DNA of 64,000 bases, taken from NCBI GenBank assembly GCA_025526915.1, contig JAHLKH010000041.1, forward strand, positions 62,001-126,000, written 5' to 3'. The notes beneath the pieces were generated by a model. That model worked only from the letters and a program-made list of their open reading frames with translations, did no database searches and was not told the DNA's origin. The translations under genes and the position numbers were made by a program. This DNA is from Entophlyctis helioformis (lineage: Eukaryota; Chytridiomycota; Chytridiomycetes; Chytridiales; Chytriomycetaceae). This document shows, one piece after another, positions 9,701 to 18,896 of this stretch. Positions within the stretch are counted from its first letter, which is position 1; every line of letters starts with the position of its first letter.

Positions 9701-12607
9701 TCAACACATGCAATGCATTGCATTCACTGCATCCAATGCATTCATTGCACAGCACGAGACAATAGCACGGGAGTATTGACGGCACAGCGCGAGTGAGACA
9801 GACGCACAGCGCAAGTGAGACAGCTGCGCGTCAGTATGGCTGGTAGCGGCTGCCGCCCATGCTGCCGCCCATGCCCGCCGCCCCATGCCGCCGCGATCGG
9901 CCCCGCGCGGCCCTGCCACTGCAGACGCCGGCATAGACGCAGACGCAGACGCCGACGCCGACGCCCCGCCCGGCCCCATCGCGCCAAGAGCGCCGAGAGC
10001 ATTCAACGCGCTCAGTGCGCCGAGCGCGCTCGGTGGCAGCGACACCTGCCCCTGCCCCTGCCCCACGCCCTGCGAGTGGCCCACGCCCACGCCCACGCCC
10101 ACGCCCACGCCCTGGCCCTGCCCGCCTGCAAAGCCGCCCATGCCTGCGGCCGCCATCGCGCCAAACAGCGCCTGCGCGTTGAACCCGCCGCCCAGCCCGC
10201 CGAGCCCATCGAGACCACCTGCGCCTCCCGTGCCGCCTGCTCCTCCGGCACTTGCCGCACCACCACCGCCGCCACCGCCCGTCAGATACGTGTACTGCCC
10301 GCCCCCTGCCGGCGGCATGCCCATCATGCCCGAGTAGTATCCACCGGGGCCGCCCGCGCCGTATCCGCCTGGCACATTGCCACCACCGCCACCGCCACCG
10401 CCGTATGCTGCTGCGTATCCGTCGTTGCGGTATCCGTCGTAGCCTCCACGGTCGAAGCTGCGGTTGTCGCGTCCGTACGCGCCGCCGGGTCCGTCTCGGC
10501 CAAAGTCTCGGCCCGCACCTGGACCGCCACCGCCTCCGCGGCCGCCATACCCGCCACGATCGCGCTCATAACCGCCGTACCCACGCTCACGCTCGTATCC
10601 ACCACGGCCACGGTCACGATCATACCCCCCACGCTCGTCCCAGCCGCCTCCGCCATACCCGCCGCGGTCTCGCTCGCGGTCGTCGCGTCCACCGCCGTAC
10701 CCGCCACGTCCATAGTATCCGCCGTCGCGACCGCCGTCTCGACTGCCCCGACGGTCATACTCGCGGCCACCGCGATCGCCGCCGGGCCCTCGGTATCCAA
10801 CGTCGCGCGGCCTGTCACGGAAGCCGCCGCGAGGGCCGCCACGACTGCCGCGGTCGCCGTGGCTGTCGGGTGCCGATCCTTTGGGCATCGCTTCACGCAC
10901 CTCGATCTGCTTGCCCTGCACAAACAGCCGCCCGGCCTTGGACGCTTCCATCACCACGTCAAGCGTCGCCCCGCTCTCAAACGTCACAAACGCAAAGCCG
11001 CGTGACTCGCCCGTCGAGCGGTCCTTGACCACGGCTGCGTCTGTGATGGCGCCGAATGGGGACAGCACCGCTGTGATATCCGCATCCGTGGCTGACAGCG
11101 GCAGACCGGCCACAAAGCTCCGCGATGGGCCGCTGCTGGACCGCTGCGGCTGGTCTCTTGGCACAGCGCGTTTCGGGTCAATCTGCGCTCCCCGCAACAC
11201 CACAATCATTGTTTGTCGTTAATGTCCGCATGCGTGTATGTGTACGGAAGAGACAGGTGCGAGTGAGACGCGCACTCACCGAACGACCGCCGAGGATATG
11301 GTTCTTGGTCTGCAACACCTGGTCAATAGAGGCCGGATCGGTAAAGGACACAAAGCCGAACCCCCGCGAACGGCCTGTGGACGGGTCCAGCATCACAATC
11401 GCCTCTTCCACCTGACCAAACTGTTCAAAGTACTTGGCGAGCCCCTCTGCCATCCAACCCCGCGTTTGTCTGTTGCGTCAGTCTTTTACCCTCTCTTTCC
11501 CGGCCGTCCTCCGTCCATCGTCTGCCCTTCCTTTCGTTCAAGGAGTAGCGACATGGGTATAAGTATGTGTGTGCATGGGCATGCCTCACCGTCATCGAGC
11601 TCGTATGGCAGACCGCCAATGTACATCTTTCTGTAGTTTTTCAGCCAGTCAATGGTGTTGTGTCAGAACCTGCACGTTCTACCAACGCGTCTGCATGGGT
11701 CTGCAGTATCTGGGAGTGGCTGGCTCGTCGGCTGGCTGGCTGGCTCGCTGGCTGGCTGGCTGGCTGGCTTGTCTACGATCGTCTGTCCTGCCTGTGACTG
11801 CCGCTGCGCGTGTCTGTGTTACCCCGCTTTGAGCCATGCATGCTAAAGCGGCCGCCCCCAAAGAGCAGACAGTCAAACGCAAGTGAAGCAAAACGGTACC
11901 AACTGGCTTGTCAATGGATGGCACCAATACATTGCACTGGCGAACCAGAGTGAGCGCGAGCAGAGACGGCATCTACCTCGTTCATGGCTGGCTGCCCTCC
12001 CACGTGTCTGTCTCTCTGCGACTGCGTGTCTGCACATGTCTCGCATATCTGCGTGTCTGCGCCGCTGATCGGCCCCATCTGTCTTGCGCTGGCTGGCTGT
12101 CTGCCCGCTCGTTCTTGTGGCTGTCAGGTCGACTCGTTGGCTTGTCTCATCGAGTTCACGTGGTGTGCACGTGGATCCGCTTGGCTTCGTCGTCGACCTC
12201 GCGTCGAGCCCACGCCAAGCCAGCGCTCGCAGTCCCAGCGCTCCCCAGCCATGTGTCACACACTCACCCGTGGACAGGCTTCGTTGCGTCAAGGATGGCT
12301 CGCTTGGGCACACCGACTTGTCCGCCTGGCCCGCCTCCTTGCATGTCTGCTGCGGGAGCACCACCGCCAGTGCCGTTGCTCGCAGCTGCGCCAGCATCGT
12401 AGCTGTGGTTGCCATCAGCGGCGGCGGCAGAAGCAGGTGGTGCGGCAGAGTTCACAGGCGCTTGGATGCCGTCGACTTGCGACATTGCTTGGGCCTGGGC
12501 GTATGCTGCAGACACCACAGGCGCGCAGTATCAGCACATTGCAGCTGGCCGTCACAACGACCGTGAGACGCCCGTGAGACACCAGCTTGCACACCACCTT
12601 CAGCCAT
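9701..12607 (-). CDS. Two-RRM hnRNP/DAZAP1-like RNA-binding protein with Gly-rich tail (copy B)
   Basis: Exons 12607-12598, 12505-12268, 11630-11590, 11446-11280 and 11182 onwards. RRM1 spans three exons: GKMYIGGLPYELDD, then GLAKYFEQFGQVEEA and RNP1 RGFGFVSF. RRM2 has SFVAGLPLSATDADI and RNP1 RGFAFVTF. A long tail follows of RGG, GGYGG and GGRD units, then Gly/Val and Ala/Leu/Gly runs. As read, the open frame ends at 9701 (about 645 aa), but its last ~45 residues are not protein-like. Another frame over 9874-9831 gives MGGSMGGSRYQPY-stop, a natural end with a PY-NLS-like R-Y-Q-P-Y, so a base is probably missing or extra near 9880. Role by family: mRNA processing or transport. Intron 2 (12267-11631) holds a CTGG array. 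Confidence 0.8.
9709..9722. repeat. 14-bp perfect palindrome TGCAATGCATTGCA
   Basis: It lies in the 192-base gap between the two hnRNP genes, inside a wider tract (9691-9750) of repeated TGCATT/AATGCA units. Being just past the likely true stop of copy B, it may form a hairpin in the 3' UTR; a terminator role is only a guess. Confidence 0.6.
11725..11772. repeat. CTGG tetranucleotide array in hnRNP copy B intron
   Basis: A tandem GGCT/CTGG array on the plus strand inside the 637-nt intron 2 of hnRNP copy B. On the sense strand it reads as CCAG repeats, so it is not a branch-site array like those in other introns. Confidence 0.7.
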
Positions 12608-12654
12608 GTTGTTCTCTAGCAAAGCCGCAAAAAGAAACGGTTTTGATTGACAGA

Positions 12655-12701
12655 CACGTGATCAAACGTGACTGCCATTGGTGACGCGTGATAGTCACGT
12701 G
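12655..12701. promoter_or_regulatory. Two CACGTG boxes flanking a CCATTGG, upstream of hnRNP copy B
   Basis: CACGTG at 12655-12660 and again at 12696-12701, with CCATTGG (a reversed CCAAT box) between them at about 12674. They lie 48-94 bases upstream of the hnRNP B start codon and run into the 3' end of the SET gene. CACGTG is bound by bHLH factors of the Cbf1/Pho4/USF type in fungi; the site's use here is inferred. Confidence 0.4.
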
Positions 12702-15700
12702 TTCATCCACACAATCTTGCGGCAGTTGGCCGACCCGCACAGACACCGCGTCGCCCCATCGCTGATCAGCTGCTCGATGGCCTCGTCGGACAGTTTGACC
12801 GACCGGGCGGCCGCACCCTCCTGCATCGACGCAGATCCGCGATCGCTCCCACTGGTCCCTTGGCCGCCTCCATACACCTTGCCTCGGCCACGCCCTCCGC
12901 GTCCACGCCCGCGGCCCTTGCCTCGCCCACGTCCATTCCCAGCCCCAGTCCCAGCCACGACCGCCTGCTGCTGCTCATCGCATGGACACATTCAACCCCG
13001 TCAGTCACACACACATACACACACGCACACTACCGTCACCCCTACCTTGTGATCAGCAGCAACTGCGCCATCACTGGGCATGCTGCTGTAGTCAAACGTA
13101 AGCTCTGTGCCCGGCGCCACGTCCTTCTTGGTGAAAAACGCTAGATGGTGCATGTTGGGGTCCGTCGACTCAATCTGCACACAGTAGGCCGCCATGTTGG
13201 GGTCGCACGAGTGGTTGAAGAAGCGCGAGATGTTGCCATGGCGCGAGGCGTCCACAATGTACATGTCCATGTTTTGCGCTTCCAGCAGCGTCCCTGGTAC
13301 CATCCACCACGGCAAGGCCCGGACCGAGCTGGTCGTCAGATCATGCTCACACATCGCACACATGCACGCATACACCATCCCATGCGCTCATGGGATCCCT
13401 GCATTCCAATGCATGGCACTCACGGTTAAAGTCGAGCGCAAAATGGTACGACTTTCTCTCGGCATCGCGTCGGTCCGCCTCGTCCTCGCTAATCAGTTCG
13501 CCCAAGTACTGCCCGCGCGCCATCCACGCCAAGTCAGTTGCCAACCAGCCAGCCAGCCAGCTCCCTCAAGCCACCACTAGCCCTTGATCACACCGACCAA
13601 AAGCATTCCACTGCTGTCTCACCTGTGCCACATACGTGTTCCGCTTGATGTGCTCTCTGGCGCGCAGGCCCCACCCGCGCTCGCCGCACCAGAACAGCTC
13701 CATCTTGACACTCGACGGGTACTGCACAACGCGGTTGATGCAGCTCTCCGTGCACGTGCAGTTGTCGTTGCACTCCTTGATGACCGCATCGCTCGGCCCA
13801 ATGCGCACCGTCTGGTCCTTGTTGTAGCAGACGAGCCCGTCGTCAAAACACGAGCACGCGCCAATCGCCTCGACCGTCCGTCCACAGTTCCCCGCACAGT
13901 CGCACCCAAACATCCGGTCGCTCTCGGGCATTTTCACGCTCGAGTGGAACAGAAACGTGTCGATCCACTCAAAGTCCCGTGGCGGCCCCCACGCGTTCTG
14001 CGTGAGATCCACCGGCACAGGGAAAAAGCTGGCAATCTCGGCCATCTCGCGCAGCGTCGGCTTGGCGCGGTCGGGGGCTGCCCGTCCCGTACTCGTTCGC
14101 GCTGCTCCCTTGGCCATCATGGCCCTCATCCCGCGTCTCGACACCACAGGCGTATCCGAGTCCGTCGCGTTGTTCTCCACTTTCTGCTCCTGGCTGTCAA
14201 TGTTGGGTGAACAAGCGCCAAGCACATCATCATCCGCCAGAAACTCGTCTTGCCCAGCATCCGTCTGCGCGTCGTCGCCTGCCAAACTCGTCTGGCCGGC
14301 CACGGCTGCTGCTGCTGGCTGCTGCTGCTGAACGAATGCGTCCACTACTATGCAAAGATTCGTGGTCTCCTGACGGCAGTGGCGGTGTGCCCTCAGAACT
14401 GTCACTGGAGCTGCTTGAGAGGTCAATGGGTCGACTGCTGTGCCCCGCAACCAGCTCTGCTTGAGAGTGCCGTTCGATCAGCGGTCGTTGAGCCATGGCT
14501 TGTGACTGTCCTGCTTGTCCATGCAGCACGGCCAACAACGACGAGGACGACGACGAGGACGAGGACGACGATCGTGGTTGTGGCAGAGGTGTTGATGCGC
14601 TCACGTGAGGCGAATTCAACTGCGCAATCGCGGGTAATCCGGGGTAGTGGCGCTTGATGGGTTTGGGCGGTGGCTGCTGCTGCTCTGATGACTGCTGTTG
14701 CTGTGAGACGGCTGGCCTGGCTGTTTAGGGCAAACCGCACTGGGGACCGATCTCACGCGTTTCTTTGCAACGGGTTGCACTGGATTCGTCGCCTGTGCAG
14801 CTGCGGGATTCGAGCAGTTGTAGCTGTGAGTGTCGAGGATGGAAAGGATGGTACGGGCCGCAAAACCGGTGGCGCAGACAAGGCTGCCTGCGCTCGCGAC
14901 GGTGCAGCTGGTAAAGGCAATGCACCGGCTGGCTGAGTCAGTCGATCTAATGTCGGAAAAATGGGATGGCGAGACTGCTGCTGTTGCTGCTGTTGCTGCT
15001 GTTGCTGCTGTTGCTGATGTCGCTGTTGCTGTGGTTGCTGTGGTTGCTGCTGTGATGCTGCTTGAGCGCGTCCAATCACAGGCGGCGCACTTGGTTGCCG
15101 CGGCGACGGAACGCTCGACAAGGGCTGCTGAACCGAGGAGGCTCGAGCCGAATCGAAGGGAGGTCTCTGGACCAAGGGCTCGTTGCGATCAAGGACTGGA
15201 AGGCGACGAAGTTCAATGCTGGAACGAGCTGCCTGGGGAGACTCTGCGGCCGAAGGGATGCTTTGGCTATGGACAAATGCGGTCGAAGAGATGTGCGACA
15301 CCGTCTGGATGGTTGCCGGAGGAACGGCTCCAGCAACGGGCACCGTTGTCGTTGCAGACTGGGCCGATAATGTGCAAGGCGGTGAGATCGAGAGTTGTGT
15401 GCGCAACTTTGGAAGGGGGAGCAAGGGCTGCATAGCAGGTGGCTGGATAAACGCTGATTCCGTTCCTTTGGCAAACGAGGTGGATATTGTCACTGGGATA
15501 AGCTGTTCAGGGATCACGGCGACTTGCTGTGTTTTCGCGGCAGATTGCTGTGAGGAAACGACAGTAGACGTTGGAGGGGTTGCCAATGTGGGATCATTGG
15601 CAGTCGATGTTGGCAGAGTCGCGAGATCCAGACCGCCTTCAGCCGGAGCAGACACAGATGCCGAAGGTGCCGTTGCCGGCAAGGACCGGGGAACGATGGT

Positions 15701-16780
15701 GTCAAACACGACTGTCACAGGGATCAACGACGTCGTGGCTGCGTTCGCGTCTAACGCTGTTGACTTGGCGGTGTTGGATGTTGGTGCAATGGTTGTGTGT
15801 GGTGGTGCACTGGATGGAGGGACCACAGTCTCCAGCCGGTCCAGCACTGGAGGTGCTTGCCGATTGTGGGCTGCTTGGGATCCTGTGGATGCGAAGCTTG
15901 ACGGCTGTGGATTGAGACGATGCAGCTTGGGCAGGCCGTTGGCATACACCGACGACGAGGCAGAGGCAGCGTCCTTGTGTTTGGCAATGTGCGTGACCGT
16001 GTCTTGAAAGTCGTCGTCGTCATCGTCGTCGGCTGGAAACATGTTCATGGACACTTTTCTGCGTTTCGGGTCGCGGATAAGCGGCGAAAGGCTGCGCTGG
16101 TTCCTGGAACCGCTGCTACTGCTAGTGCTGCTAGTGCTTCTGGTGCTGTTGGACGATAGTGCTCCGAATGCTGTCACAAACGCAGCGCGCAGATCTGAAG
16201 CAGACGCGCTCGGTCGTGCGTTGCCGGCCTGCTTGGACTTGTGAACCTTGGCAGCCTTGGCAGCCTTGGCAGCTTGAAACGCCGCAAGAACGTCTGGGCA
16301 TGCGAGGTTGTCTTCTGGCTCCCATGTCGTCTCCTCGTATCCGAGCCACTTGATGTGGTACTCTAGGAACCCCTGCAGACACATCCCGATTCGGCCGGCC
16401 AGACGGCGTTAGTCCGACACTCCAGCGATGGTCTGCAGCCGGTTGGTGCAGGGTGCAGACACTTGCATTGGTGGTGCGCTCGTCCAGAATGGCCTCGACC
16501 TGGCCGGTGCATGCAAGGCGAGCCAGTCAGCCAGTCAGTCAGCCAGTCAGCCAGTCAGTCAGTCAGCCAGCCAGCCAGCCTGCCAGCCTGCCAGCCTGCC
16601 TGCCAACGGTGCAGTGCGGCGCAGAGAACACTTTGGAACACAGGCACAGGCCGGCTCGCCCACCTCGAACTCGTCTTCGGCCTCGATGTCGACGCTGCTC
16701 TGCTTGTCAGGCTTTGGCGGCGGCGGCGTCTTTGCTGTGCCGGCCCGCCGCTTGCTGGCGGCTCCCTTCTTGCGCGGCAT
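12695..16780 (-). CDS. Chromodomain-SET histone H3K9 methyltransferase (Clr4/SUV39 type)
   Basis: N-terminal exons 16780-16664, 16499-16467 and 16372 onward encode a basic tip and a chromodomain (FEVEAILDERTTNG, then YHIKWLGYEETTWEPEDNL, ~res 37-75). A ~550-residue Ser/Thr/Pro/Gln-rich linker follows, with a Q run at ~15010. The C-terminal half has a Cys-rich pre-SET (GCDCAGNC...ACSC...ECNDNCTCTESC), SET motifs GERGWGLRA, YLGELIS, RFFNHSCDPN and ELTFDY, and a post-SET CLCGSANC. This is the SUV39/Clr4 layout that writes H3K9 methylation in heterochromatin. The catalytic Asn-His and Tyr are present. Between SET and post-SET lies an unusual Gly-Arg-rich insert. The splice pattern at 14300-14760 is unresolved: a Ser-rich frame and the flanking frames do not join by normal-length introns. 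Two genes cannot be excluded, but the halves complement each other. Confidence 0.85.
16373..16466 (-). other. GC-AG intron inside the chromodomain
   Basis: Donor ACCAAT|GCAAGT, acceptor CTGCAG|GGG, phase 0, giving ERTTNGFLEYHIKW across the junction as expected for a chromodomain. The alternative GT three bases on would break the frame. Confidence 0.75.
16521..16605. repeat. CAGT/CAGC tetranucleotide array in SET-gene intron 1
   Basis: Plus strand reads AGCCAGTCAGCC repeatedly, ending in GCCTGCCA units; the sense (minus) strand reads CTGGCTGACTGACTGG. It fills about half of intron 1 (16663-16500) and supplies many CTGAC branch-site-like motifs. Confidence 0.75.
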
Positions 16781-16876
16781 CGCTGTCGTTTGTCCACGTC
16801 CACGTCTGCTTGTTCAGATCCGTCGGCAACGTTGAAGTCGCCAAACGAGGAGGGATCGTCGACACCTCTTTATTGG

Positions 16877-18606
16877 TCACATGCGGACGGCCACCCAGAA
16901 TGCACAGTTGTAGACATACTGCAGCATGGCCGCCGGACTGGATGCGTATGTGCACTGCGCCATGCCCTCTTTCTGTCTCGGCCACCAAAGGTCGTCAGCC
17001 TGCTGCACAACAGAGGCATCCGCGGCATCGCACGACGGATCAGCACGAGTGACGCACCTCAAAGCTAAAGTCAAACGACTTGGCAATGCCCTTGACTTCC
17101 TCCAGTGTGAACTCGATCGACTGGTCGCCCTCGAAATGGTAGAGAAGCGGCCCCAGGTTGATCCAGATGCCGCCCTTTCGGAGTGCATGGCGGATGACGG
17201 AGATGTAGCGCGTCATGTCCTTGGCCGTGTCCATAAAGAAGCACGTCACGATCGCATCCCATTGCCCTGTGCACCATGTCGCACGCCACGCCACGCCACG
17301 CCGCGCCATGTCGCGCCATGTCAGCCGAGTTGTCACACAATGCGACACGAAGTGACATAAAGTGACACGGCCGATCCACAGACAAGGCAATGTGCGACTG
17401 ACCCGCTTGGGCGTCGTCCGAGTAAATCTCAACAAAGTCGCCCGCCACCATGGAGAAGTCGGCCGTCAGGGGAATGTCGCGGACGGGCACGTCTGGGATC
17501 TGCACAGGCTGCATCTGGTTGGCTTCTGAGACAATGTTGCTGAAACTGTGGATCCAGGGGTAGATGGTGTACAGGTTGGACTCGGGCATGTTGTTGAGCG
17601 CAAAGTTGGACGCGAGCAACTATAGTGCGCCTGTCCGTGTCAGTCCAGTGTGCTGCTTGACCCGCGCCAGATCTGGCAGACGTGATGCATCCTGCGACTG
17701 CACATTACCATGAACATGCTAAACTCGTTGCCCTGACAGGAAAAGCCTGGCGAGGAGGAGAGTCAGCAGGCAAGTGTAGGGCAGCTCGCAAGGCGGCCCA
17801 GGGCAGACGGACGGACGGACAGACGGACAGACGGACGGACCTTTGCGCACAATCTCAAAGACAAGCCGGCCAAGACCAGCGCCAGGCACCAGGATGCGCA
17901 CGTTGCCCCTGTCACTCGCGGGCACGTCCTTGAATGCGTCTTCTAGGTGGTTCAGGATGGGATCGTACGCCTGCTGCCTCTCCATTGCACCATCTGCGGA
18001 CCAGTCGCGCACAAACTGGCGCAGCGTCGACCTGACCTTGTCCATGTCCGCCTCTGATGCAGCCGGCGCCTGGCGGCCAGCAACGGTGCTGCTGTGGACG
18101 CTGCTGTCGATGCCATTCTCTGCGCTGCTGTCGCTGCCGCCGTCGTGCAGGACCGAGTCGAGGAACGAGTGCCGGTGCATCTCGGAGATGAGCGACAGAA
18201 AGTGAGCGTTGTGGTTGATGGCGTGCCGGTGCGATCGGAGCCGCCTGCGCACGGGAGCGTACACGTCGGCAGCGGCCTTGGCGGTGGCTGCCGCCGCGGG
18301 CGTGTGTTGTGCACCAGCAAGCTGCTCGCCCTGTGCAGGGGCCGCTGTCGACGGGACGGACGGGACGGACGGGACGGACGGCCGCTGCAGCACGGCCAGC
18401 TTGGACTCGAGCGTGCGAGTGGAGGCTGCGCGGTATGCACCAAAGGCGGTCATGACCTTGAGGACGTGCGCTCGCTCAGCCGCGTCGTCGTTGTCGTTGT
18501 CGATGCCGTCGTGTGCGTGGTTGTGGCCGTGGTCATGCGAGTGGTTGTGGCTGTGGCCGTGGTGGTCGTGGCCGTGGTCATGGTCGTGGCTGCTGCTCTG
18601 CATCAT
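16877..18606 (-). CDS. Carnosine N-methyltransferase (CARNMT1/N2227 family)
   Basis: Five exons (18606-17841, 17746-17709, 17619-17403, ~17265-17058, 16972-16877) make a protein of about 440 aa. The first ~30 residues are a His/Asp/Gly/Asn-rich stretch (HDHGHDHHGHSHNHSHDH). The family core follows: LRQFVRDWS, the SAM motif RILVPGAGLGRL, GNEFSMFM, LYTIYPWIHSFSN, FSMVAGDFVEIY, WDAIVTCFFMDTA and GGIWINLGPLLYHFE. It ends in a short strand, FWVAVRM. Family members transfer a methyl group from SAM to carnosine-like His dipeptides, and yeast and animal homologues also modify His-containing substrates; the fungal substrate is not known from sequence. The gene is head-to-head with CDC24, 290 bases between start codons. 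The His-rich N-terminus suggests metal binding (inference). Confidence 0.88.
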
Positions 18607-18743
18607 GGCCGTCGCCGTCGTTGTGGTTGTGGTCGTTGTGGTCGCAGTTGTCGTCGTCTGGTTTCCACGCCACCGACAAACCGCAAACCACAAGCCGCAA
18701 GCACGCGGGCAGCAGCGTACGACAGACACCGACAGCCTACTAC

Positions 18744-18837
<94 letters not shown>

Positions 18838-18858
18838 AGACACACACTCAGACACACA
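18744..18858. repeat. (CA)n microsatellite in divergent CARNMT1/CDC24 promoter
   Basis: About 45 CA units with one CACCACAC interruption near 18790, ending in three ACACTCAGAC copies. It lies 40-150 bases from the CDC24 start and 140-250 from the CARNMT1 start. Such alternating purine-pyrimidine tracts can adopt Z-DNA; a regulatory role is inference. Confidence 0.9.
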
Positions 18859-18896
18859 CTCTTCACTCAGACACCGGCACTCGCAAACCTCCAGCC

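Noticed and set aside
9815..11028. Two long plus-strand frames (about 396 and 258 residues) opposite hnRNP copy B
   Set aside because: Both are shadows of the Gly-rich coding tail; composition is Ala/Thr/Val or Arg/His only and no domain is seen.
14423..14740. 105-residue minus-strand frame with a poly-Val/Leu helix
   Set aside because: The VVVLVVV run is the poly-Ser tract of the SET gene read in another frame, not a membrane segment.
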